Below are positions 52,548-61,359 of a stretch of 64,000 bases of DNA, piece by piece. The notes beneath the pieces were generated by a model. It searched no databases and was not told where the DNA came from. It saw nothing but the letters and a program-made list of their open reading frames with translations. The first letter of the stretch is position 1. Every line of letters begins with the position of its first letter. The position numbers and the translations under genes were made by a program. The stretch spans positions 10,967,060-11,031,059 of the forward strand of contig OX442314.1 in NCBI GenBank assembly GCA_949358305.1, read 5' to 3'. Source of the stretch: Strigamia acuminata (taxonomy: Eukaryota; Arthropoda; Chilopoda; Geophilomorpha; Linotaeniidae).

Positions 52548-55500
52548 TTAATAAATCGGGAAAGAGTTGTCAACACTTTCCGACCAATCGTACAATCCTC
52601 CTTTCAAATCGCGCAGTTGAATTGGATAGTTTTTGAAGTGCGACTTTAATATTTCCACAGCGATCTGCGAGTCGTTTCCTTTCCGACACACAACAAACAC
52701 TGGATATGGACGTCTCGGACACGCGTTCAGTGATTTATCGATTAAATTCTGAACGTTAAAAAGCACCTCTGCATTATTCAAATCTCGAATTGGAACATCT
52801 GAAAAGAAATTTTTAAAAAAAAAATTAAACTTTTCCTTAAAATGCGATCAAAAATTAAAAAATTCACTTATAGATCTCGGAAGTTTGCAAATATCGACTT
52901 CACATTTCTGCCGAACATCGAATAATAAATGATCCTGACTATCGGCGTAATATCTCTTGTAATCCTCGCACGATATACGGTCGTGTACCGAAAGAATCCT
53001 CACCGTCCTTTCCTAAAATAATGAAATTTTAATTGAAAAGTTTTTAATTTTTGTTTTCATGTTTTGTTTTTTACTTTATCCGATGCCGGTGCACCGCAAA
53101 ACTGTTCGTAATCGATGAGTTGAGTAACGGTGGGATTATCTCCACATACGGCACAAGATGGCTGCCTGGGCCTCAACTTGACCACTTTGCTCATACCGGT
53201 TAAGCCGTCAAATATGTACATCTTTTGACTAAAAGAAACTATTCACAGATTAATAGAGCATTTCGCATCAACTTTAGGCTTACTTTACTAGGCAACTTTT
53301 ACCTTCTAATCCAACTATCATCTTGATGACTTCTAAACTCTGAAGACAACCAATGGCACCTGGAACTATTTCACAGAGAAATTTCACGTTTATTTATATT
53401 CAATTTTCATATTTTTCAACTACCGGGTGGCCCACATAAAGGCGGCCCGACAATACACAAGAAGGGTTACGAAGGGTGACTCAAAAAAATGTATTTACGC
53501 ACAAAATTGAATATACAATTATCATTAGCTGAGGGCAGTGTTGTTTAATTGATGTTTCTAGTGCATTTTTTTCCGCTCTTTCGTTTGGTGTTTAGTTTTT
53601 GACGATCCGAGCATTGGTTGTCGAGATATTTGCAATTTTAATCAATTATTGTCCGAATTCGCCAAGTTTGATTGCACTAATCATTCCTGAATTTTGTGGT
53701 ACATTTTGAATCTCTTCAATGGTACTTTTGTGAATTTCTTCAGATGTACCAGTACAAGATTTTGCTTGATTTTGTGAAATTTTCTGAGATTGTGCTTGAT
53801 TTTGTGAAATTTTCTGAGATTGTGCTTGATTTTGTGAAATTTTCTGAGATTGTGCTTGATTTTGTGAAATTTTCTGAGATTGTGCTTGATTTTGTGAAAT
53901 TTTCTGAGATTGTGCTTGATTTTGTGAAATTTTCTGAGATTGTGCTTGATTTTGTGAAATTTTCTGAGATTGTGCTTGATTTTGTGAAATTTTCTGAGAT
54001 TGTGCTTGATTTTGTGAAATTTTCTGAGATTGTGCTTGATTTTGTGAAATTTTCTGAGATTGTGCTTGATTTTGTGAAATTTTCTGAGATTGTGCTTGAT
54101 TTTGTGAAATTTTCTGAGATTGTGCTTGATTTTGTGAAATTTTCTGAGACTGTGCTTGATTTTGTGAAATTTTCTGAGATTGTGCTTGATTTTATGAGAT
54201 TTTGCTACATTTTTTGAGATTTTGCTAAAGTAAAGTCGTATGGTACCAAAAAAGGTACCAGTTACCAGTCCCAAATTGCGGTATTTTTTTCAAAAGTACT
54301 GTGTACCTGTACCGCTAAAGAAATCCACAAAATTACCACAAAATCTAAAATTCAAGCTAACTAGTGCCATCAAACTTGGAAAATTCGGACAAAAATTGAT
54401 GAAAAATGCAAATATCTCGAGAACCAATGCTCGGATCGTGAAAAACTAAACACCAAACGAAAGAGCGGAAAAAACTGCACTAGAAACATCAATTAAACAA
54501 CACTGCCCTCAGCTAATGATAATTGTATATTCAATTTTGTGCGTAAATACATTTTTTGAGTCACCCTTCGTAACCCTTCTTGTGTATTGTCGGGCCGCTT
54601 TTATGTGGGCCACCCGGTATAAGGCAATACCTGAACCAATGACTCCGCCATCGGAGCAATTCGTCACAGTTTCTGGAGGAGGAGGAGTCGGAAACAAACA
54701 ACGATAACACGGTCCTCCATTGTAGTTATATACCGTGAGCTAAGTTTATCAATTATTAAAAATTAAAATATTTCAGGGAACGGGTATGGCTATGGAAAAA
54801 TTTCATATCTAAGATCAAAAATTCCTTTTTAGGCCAAAAACACCCAATTTTTAGCAAAAAACATCCAATTTTTAGCAAAAAACATCCAACAAAACATTCA
54901 ATTTTGCACATTTTTTACAATTTACCTGTCCTTCGAATCTTAATGCACTTCCTGAAACCAGTGGCCGTTTTGCCAAAACACAAGCGTCGTTTAAAAGATA
55001 TCTCGTTGCGACATTATCTGTAGCATCCACAACGATGGAATATGTAAATTTGAATTAAGAAAAAAAAATAATTTCGACCATTCGGGGGTCAAAAATGACC
55101 AAAACCGATTGAAACAAAAAGGATATTGACTAATAATTGCGAAGGCGTTGGCGCTATTCAAGACACATTCGTACGGAATGCATATGACCGCCGAATTCAA
55201 CCTAGCAGGACAATTACAATTAAATCACGAACACAGGTTTATTGTGTTCGTGATTAAATTATTCCTCTAAATTAAACTAAATTAAATTTACTCCTTCAAA
55301 GCTTGGCACAGCGATTGCGATTTGTAAGATCCTATTCTAGATTCGGTGTGCGAGATTTGACGATGCAAATTGTTCTGCTCGACGATATCGTAATCCACAA
55401 TTCCAATTTTCCCTGCAATTATTTACGTCTGTACTTTATGTATTACACAATCATCACATAATTACCAACACCAGCAGCAGCTAAATAAATAGCAACAGGA

Positions 55501-55687
55501 CATCCTAATCCGCCAGCACCCACTATTAGCACTGCGGCATATTTTAATTTCACTTGACCTATAAATTAAACAGATTTGTAAAATGTGTCAGATACTAATT
55601 CAACAACAACTTGCCATTCACTCCGATTTCTGGAAGCAGTAATTGTCTGCTATATCTTTGAATTTCAAGCTGACTTAGAGCGGACAT
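52548..55687 (-). CDS. MOCS3: MOCS3/UBA4: sulfur-carrier adenylyltransferase and sulfurtransferase
   Basis: Ten exons: 55,687-55,615; 55,558-55,466; 55,412-55,292; 55,201-55,127; 55,043-54,926; 54,739-54,631; 53,365-53,284; 53,228-53,075; 53,012-52,868; 52,798-52,548 (406 residues). ThiF/E1-like domain: GAGGLGCP nucleotide loop, [20 protein letters not shown], zinc pairs CYRC and CAVC, and the E1 cysteine in TVTNCSDGG. Rhodanese domain: active-site Cys in VCRKGNDSQ, ending FPIY as in the family. It activates URM1 and MOCS2A-type carriers for tRNA thiolation and molybdenum cofactor synthesis in the cytosol. The N-terminal extension seen in human MOCS3 is absent. Intron 1 has a GC donor (ATG|GCAAGT) and intron 4 is of the AT-AC type. 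Intron 6 contains a 1.2-kb fold-back element. Confidence 0.94.
53421..54619. mobile_element. Fold-back MITE with satellite core in MOCS3 intron 6
   Basis: About 1.2 kb. Two arms of roughly 230 bp are inverted copies of one another (53,421-53,650 and 54,395-54,619), with ends CCGGGTGGCCCACATAAA and its inverse, flanked by TA. Between the arms is a 30-bp satellite (53,755-54,200). The TA target fits Tc1/mariner-type mobilisation. No transposase. It interrupts only intronic sequence. Confidence 0.85.
53755..54200. repeat. 30-bp satellite, about 14 copies
   Basis: Near-perfect tandem copies of 'tgtgcttgattttgtgaaat' plus 'tttctgagat'. Being a multiple of three, it leaves long spurious frames on both strands with a 10-residue period. 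It forms the core of the fold-back element. Confidence 0.95.
55044..55126 (-). other. U12-type AT-AC intron in MOCS3
   Basis: On the (-) strand the 83-nt intron begins ATATCCTTTTT, the minor-spliceosome donor consensus, and ends TTTAC. A TTCTTAATT branch-like motif lies about 11 nt before the end. Exons on both sides are fixed by the protein alignment to MOCS3 (AIISQ | [10 protein letters not shown]), and no GT-AG pair restores the frame. Confidence 0.88.
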
Positions 55688-55824
55688 TTTGAATTGTCTA
55701 CCACAAAATAATAGATCTGAGTGTCATCTAGTGACAAATCACAAAAAGACAACAAAAATGGCATTTCTTATTTTTTATTGATTAAATTCACATTTTTACA
55801 TATAATAATGGAAATTAGCATAAA

Positions 55825-56301
55825 TTATTCCTTGAATTTCCATTCTTGGCGACACATGGGACACTGTTGATGAACTTGCTGCGAATTCAACCACTTCATG
55901 ATGCAGTGTATGTGGAAGCAATGAGTACATCGACCCCAAACTGTCCCGAAAAATAGAAAAAAATAATAATTAATCGCTAAGAAATGGGAACTGAGAACTC
56001 GGTGCAACGTTTGGCCATAAATCGAACTGATATTTGAACTATTAAATTATACCGAGCGGGCAATCATCGCCGGGAACTTTGCAATCGGGACAACATGCAT
56101 CGAACGGCATTCTGCAAATTCCGCAACTGTCGTCGTTCGCTATCCACCTCCAAGTCGCAATTCCTCCCCAAGCTGACGAAATATTTAAGAAAAATAAATT
56201 AGTTTTTCATTTATTTGTATAAAAATGAAACAATTAATTCATTTTTTCGACTTACTGTTGATTTTCACTTTCAATCTCGTATTTTTTTTAACCGTCTCCA
56301 T
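55825..56301 (-). CDS. ANAPC11: Anaphase-promoting complex subunit 11 (RING-H2)
   Basis: Exons 56,301-56,256, 56,172-56,053 and 55,940-55,825 give 93 residues, slightly longer than human (84) because of a short basic N-terminus. The body follows APC11 closely: [51 protein letters not shown] and the invariant end [12 protein letters not shown], containing all zinc ligands of the RING-H2 fold. It is the catalytic RING of the APC/C ubiquitin ligase, which recruits the E2. Same strand as MOCS3, whose start codon lies 138 bp downstream of this stop. Confidence 0.96.
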
Positions 56302-56664
56302 TTTAGAATGTAATTAAAACCTTTTCACGCTGACCATTTGACCCAATTTAGTCAATTTAAGCTGATTTTCTGCTTTGTTTTCCCACTTTTTTTAATGTCA
56401 CCTATACGCCATTTTGGTTTGCGCACAGCGCCACCACCGCCCGAGCGTCGATTTTTGCTACCACATTCAAAATAAACCGGTTAGGGATAAAAAAAACAAA
56501 AAAAAAACGTCGTAACATTTATTCTATTATAGAATCAATTTATTCGAAAAACACACACACACTTAACGTGGGTAGGATAAAAACTTTGAACTTGTTTATT
56601 CGCTGCGATTACATTGACGTAAGAATAAAAATTAAAAAAGTAACAAAATTAGAAACGGACGTTC

Positions 56665-57158
56665 TTAGATTTCGAAAGAACTGCGGTCTAGACAAAAGAG
56701 AAAACCATGAAAAATTAATAAAATTCAATGAATTTGTGTGTAAATATGCCCATACTTCTGTCAACAAAGTGCCGCTTTTGCTTGTGTTCCTTCTCTGCAC
56801 CATTTTCGTCTTGCTGGTCCTGTTTTTCTGCTATTTTTTCCTGTATGACCTTCCGTTCTTCCGCCTTTTCTTCGTCACTCGGCCCTTTCAAGAAATCAAA
56901 AGCCGTGCTTTTATTAAAATTATTGAAATGACGTCGCTGACTCCGATTTCCATTCCAAGCATCCGGGGAATCTGATTGCCACAGCCCTTCGAGTGACGAG
57001 CGTGGTGTCAACGGATCCATTTTAACCTGCACGAAAAACAAACACAAAAATCAATAAAAGTAATAAAATAAAACACCAAAAAAACATACTTGTCCATTGT
57101 TAAATCCATTCTGATCTGCAGTGTGGTCTTCGGACCTGGGAGTGAATACATCTGCCAT
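56665..57158 (-). CDS. Small charged protein of unknown function
   Basis: Proposed exons 57,158-57,090, 57,026-56,756 and 56,687-56,665 (120 residues). The first exon encodes MADVFTPRSEDHTADQNG and the second begins VKMDPLTPRSSLEGLW, so a TPRS motif occurs twice. The rest is hydrophilic: NNFNKSTAFDFLKG and then a Glu/Lys-rich stretch likely to form a single helix. A sequence reading AATAAA on this strand lies about 65 bp past the stop. The 23-nt last exon is the least certain part; without splicing, the frame would run on to a stop at 56,715. I do not recognise a family. Confidence 0.55.
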
Positions 57159-57159
57159 T

Positions 57160-58060
57160 CTTGCAATTCTAGTTCTAGTTCACCGTACACACTGACTGAA
57201 ATATACAAATGCGAAATCGTTAAATCAACGGAACGGCGAGGTGTGATTCGTGCGGCGCAGCCCAACCTAACGTAGCGCGTACGGTCAATGGCTCCGGCTC
57301 AAGTCCATATATAGAGATGGACTTGCTGCCCAGAGATTGGGAACGAGCAAAACCCGTCCTCCTTCATAAATTCAAATCCTGCTTTTTCAACGCCACTCCT
57401 CAAATGGAAATGTTACGTGTGCATTTTTATTTTTTTTTTAAATAAATCGGTTTATTACCGAAAGAAAGAAATAAAAATCCGCCAGTTGCATAAAAAACCC
57501 CATAAACAGTGCGGACTTTTTTCTCATTTAAACGGTAATATCGATTAGAAATGTGGATAAGAGATTAAATTTAGTCGTTTTTGTGGTAATTTACGATGGA
57601 ATGGATGTGATATTGCTTACTTTTACTCGGTGATAGTCGGCAGAGAGAAGGTTTGTATTAAAAACGCCTACCGTAGGATAGGACTTGTGTCAGCGGCAGC
57701 GCGCAGTTTACGCGGGAATTTTTCCATAAAACAAAAGCTCGAGGTCGCAGTCGTAACCAGCTGCGCAGATTATTGTTGTATCATTTAAAAAAACGGGCAG
57801 GAAATCGTGTCAAATCATGCACGAATCGCAGCGAATTGAGCATTAATAAAATATGAATTGAAAACAGTTATTTATTTTTTATTTTTTTTATTCGTTTGGT
57901 ACAGTACGATTATGAATTATGAATTCAAAAAGGCCTTGGTTTTGATGAGAATTGACACCAGATGTCTCCGAAAATCAACGAGGCCTAAATATTGTTTTTT
58001 TCTTCTCGGATTTATTTTTGATTTTGACATTTTGATGAATAATTATGAAATAAATAAAAC
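57160..58060. other. Intergenic stretch
   Basis: Upstream of the small charged gene and downstream of CCDC97. Contains GC-richer sequence near 57,230-57,300 and 57,640-57,780 that may be promoter or a non-coding first exon. No coding exon supported. Confidence 0.4.
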
Positions 58061-59052
58061 TTAACATTTCATTTTGTCTTCGATCTCGGTTGTTATGGTT
58101 TCGGGTTCTTCAGAATCGAAATATTTGTCTTCGAATGTGTCCTCGCATGTATCGTATTCCTCGTTATCGTCCACAACACTAAACAAAAAAAAAATAAACA
58201 AACAAAAATTCGTTTAAAAATTTAAATATTTTGGTTCGATTCAAACAAACCTGTAATCAAACTCCTGATCTTCACCACGAAGAAAACTGTGGTGCATATT
58301 CGACACAAATTCATCTCTAAGTTGGTGTTTTTCGATGTCACAAACTTGTGCCGGCGGTTTATCTAATGAATTTAATTAATTAATAAACTAAAAACTGATA
58401 AATTTCACTTTTTAACCATCTAAATAATTAGCATCGTCTTCGTCGTCGCTGTCACTCTCCTCGATCATTCCATCTTCTTCGCATTCCTGTCGTTTTCGCC
58501 GACTGTTCACGGAATCTCGGTCGATATGTTCCAACAAAATCGCGCTGAACCTGAAATTAAATGAAAACAAATTGTAATTCAATGTCTAATTTAATTTTAC
58601 ATCGATTTCAGACACCTTAAGTCAGTTTCGGGAATATTTTCGGCCGATTCTCGCTCCTGTTGGGTCATATATTGACCAATCATTTGCTCAAATAAGAGTG
58701 GACATCTTTTTCTCATTTGTGCGTCGCTGAAATATTCGCCTTTATCGATCAGTTGTTTTAGGGCCTCGTAGCGCCTGTTTTTGACTATGATTTTGTGTCG
58801 TTCTGCATTTAATCCAGTGTCGAGTTGTTTTAAGTAAAAATCGACTTCGTAGTTTGATCGAAATTGTTCAAAATAAGCGAGGTCGTTTCTGTTTAGGTGT
58901 TTACCGAACCGGTATAGGAATAAAGATGGACTTTTTTCAAGTATTTCACTGGCTATTTCTTTCTTTTCTATGTGGGTTAGGTCTGGTTCGCCTTTTTGTT
59001 GGCTTTTAAAATGGCAATTACTTTCTGCTATTCGGTGAAACATCGCCTCCAT
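58061..59052 (-). CDS. CCDC97: CCDC97 homologue
   Basis: Exons 59,052-58,616, 58,550-58,417, 58,362-58,251 and 58,178-58,061 give 266 residues. The core matches the family block RRYEALKQLIDKGEYFSD / MRKRCPLLFEQMIGQYMTQ. After it come an acidic stretch (EESDSDDEDD), REFV-type motif LRDEFVSNMHHSFL, and the end DNEEYDTCEDTFEDKYFD, as in vertebrate CCDC97. The protein is associated with the SF3B/U2 snRNP part of the spliceosome in the nucleus; its exact role is poorly known. The start codon is 293 bp from that of COX20 on the other strand, so the two probably share a promoter. Confidence 0.9.
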
Positions 59053-59345
59053 GCTGGTTTGTTGTGATTTATTCTGTGGTTAGTCAAGGGATTAATACGA
59101 CATTTGAATCAAAAAATGGATAAACTGAGACATAATTGCGAAGAAGTTGGATTTTTTTATATTTTAGTTTTTTAAATTTAAGTAATTTTAATAAAATGTA
59201 TTTGATTTGATTTTCTTATATAGTGGGTTTTAGCCGGGTTTTAGCTCGGGTTTTAGTAATACCTGAGTGACACTATAGAACAAATCTCTAGCTTAAACGA
59301 AGCAGACGGAAAGGTTTCACCAGAAATATCCGGAAATATCAAAAT
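59053..59345. promoter_or_regulatory. Probable bidirectional promoter CCDC97/COX20
   Basis: 293 bp separate the two divergent start codons. No TATA box in a good position for either gene. Confidence 0.5.
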
Positions 59346-59885
59346 ATGTCTGAAGATGCAGATCCGGATGATTTCGAAGCGTACTCACCAACTGTAATAT
59401 TTTAATAATCATTAAGTAATATTAAATTATAAATTTTTATAATTTTATTTAGATTCCGTTTTATGGGAAAAAAGTGCGAGATGTGCCATGCTTTAGAAAC
59501 TCATTTTTGTACGGACTTGGCAGCGGTTTAGGCGTTGGACTTGTCTATTTTTTAGCCACGAGTGACTTAAAACTGAAATAAAATACTTAAAATAAATAAA
59601 TAAATAAATTTCTATCGACAGGCAGAACGAAACGAGCGACAGACGTCGGATTTGCGTCATTTGTAGTCGTAACTTTAGGTTATTGGTAAATTTCTCCATA
59701 AAATCTAATTTTTTTTAACCTTTTTTTAGAGAAATATTAAAATATTAATTACTGAAATTTCATCTAGGTTCAATTGTCGGTACACAAGGTCACGAGACCG
59801 ATTTTACTTCCAGCAAATTAAAGCAGAAGTTGAGGAATACGTGCACAAAGAGGGCACATCAAAAAAAAAACCAATCGACACATAA
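59346..59885 (+). CDS. COX20: COX20 (FAM36A), cytochrome c oxidase assembly factor
   Basis: Exons 59,346-59,393, 59,453-59,561, 59,622-59,685 and 59,768-59,885 give 112 residues. Motifs in order: VPCFRNSFLYGLGSGLG leading into the first membrane span, a short loop RTKRATDVG, the second span with FVVVTLGYWFNCRY, and a basic C-terminal tail. This is the COX20 layout (two spans in the mitochondrial inner membrane), where it chaperones COX2 during complex IV assembly. It converges on GPATCH11, with 69 bp between the stops. Confidence 0.9.
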
Positions 59886-59954
59886 ATATCAATTTTGTAG
59901 TTTTGTAGAAATAAATTTATTCTAATTGTGAAACTATTTATACATATTAAATTC

Positions 59955-61014
59955 TCAATGGTCATCCGATGTATTTCCGGGGCAATTTGTCGACATATCC
60001 GTTTCATCTGAAGATAAAATCAAATAAAATCAAATAAACAAATTTTTCCTTTATTCACAAATATTTCACCTTCGAATTTAATTCCACACCAAACACAATA
60101 CTGATGCTTCGTTCGCAAATATTCCGTCACTTTCTCCAACATAAAACACGTCTCTAATTCCTCGCTCTCGTCTTCCGAACTCGAACTATCGGATTCATCT
60201 TCCTCCGCCTCCTTCACTTCATTTTTCACCCAAAAATAATCTTGTTCCGGTTCAAGTATTTCCTGAAAATGAAACAAAACATCAGTAAAAATGAAAAAAA
60301 AATCATAAAAAATGAAAAAAAAATCATAAAAAATATATAATTTCCACATACAATATCGTTATCAAGCTGTTTACACGCTTTTTGACTTTTGATTAAGTCA
60401 CTCAGCATTTGTCGTTCAGCACTTTTGCTACTCATTTGATTCCTGTATAACTTCTGATACCGTTCGTCCATAATAACTCTTTTAGCCCTAAAGTTCTCCA
60501 ATTCCTTCTTTTTCTCTTCTCTTTTCCGTTTTATTTGCGTATCGCGACCTAAACCTCCTCTATCTTCTTTCACGTTGATTGCAATTGGTTCCGTCTTCCC
60601 AATCCCTGCAATTAGTTAATTATTGATGTAGAAGCGAAAAAGCAATCGATAATTTTGTTCGTTGGACCTGTTTTTCCAATCGCCGTTCCAGGTTTATACC
60701 CCATTCGTTGGAGCATGGCAAAGCCCTTATTTTCCACTGATAGAGCATTTTGTAACCCAGTTTCACGCCGCTCTTGTTCCAATACTTTCTTTGGAACAGT
60801 TTTACTCGTTTCGTTTGATATTTTCTGTTTGACATCTTTGGCGAATTTCGCTTTCAACGAATGCGTGAACAATAACCCAGGCTTTACATCAGTACTAAAA
60901 AAAATAATATAAAATTCTTTCATTATTTCAATTCGAATTTAATTTTAAATAAACGATTTGAAACCTTTTAGGTAAATATTTGTCCGACATATAATCATCA
61001 TCTTCATCACTCAT
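59955..61014 (-). CDS. GPATCH11: GPATCH11 (CCDC75) G-patch protein
   Basis: Exons 61,014-60,965, 60,894-60,668, 60,605-60,352, 60,262-60,070 and 60,007-59,955 give 258 residues. The start MSDEDDDYMSDKYL is typical of the family. A G-patch follows (NKGFAMLQRMGYKPGTAIGK), then a Lys/Glu-rich coiled stretch and the C-terminal domain with YLRTKHQYCVWCGIKF and NCPGNTSDDH. G-patch proteins activate DEAH helicases; GPATCH11 has been linked to splicing and centromere/cilium sites. It diverges from HEATR5B 345 bp away. Confidence 0.9.
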
Positions 61015-61359
61015 TTTATCAAAACTGAAAACACTGCACACTACGTCCCTCTTTTGACAAAATAATCAATTTTATTTCATAAATAAATGTACCGTATAAT
61101 AATTAATAAATGTAAAATTTACAACGGAAACATATTTAAAACATATTAAAACCATTAAAACTTGCAATCAAACATTTTATATGAAAATAAATTAACCATT
61201 TGTTTAGACGTGTTTAGGTAAACAGCGCCCTCGCTCGTTAGTCTCTAAATATAATAAGGGAGGGTTCAAAATGCCTGTACTTTAAAACTTTATTACACTT
61301 GACCTAATAATTTGCTTGTATGTTATAAAATTAACTTTATTTCTTTGTTATTTATCAAG
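61015..61359. promoter_or_regulatory. Probable bidirectional promoter GPATCH11/HEATR5B
   Basis: 345 bp between divergent start codons, AT-rich with a short GC-richer patch at 61,205-61,245. No clear TATA element. Confidence 0.45.

Noticed and set aside
53681-54274. Open frames of 173-197 codons over the 30-bp satellite
   Set aside because: Same reason: periodic 10-residue peptides from a tandem repeat within a fold-back element.
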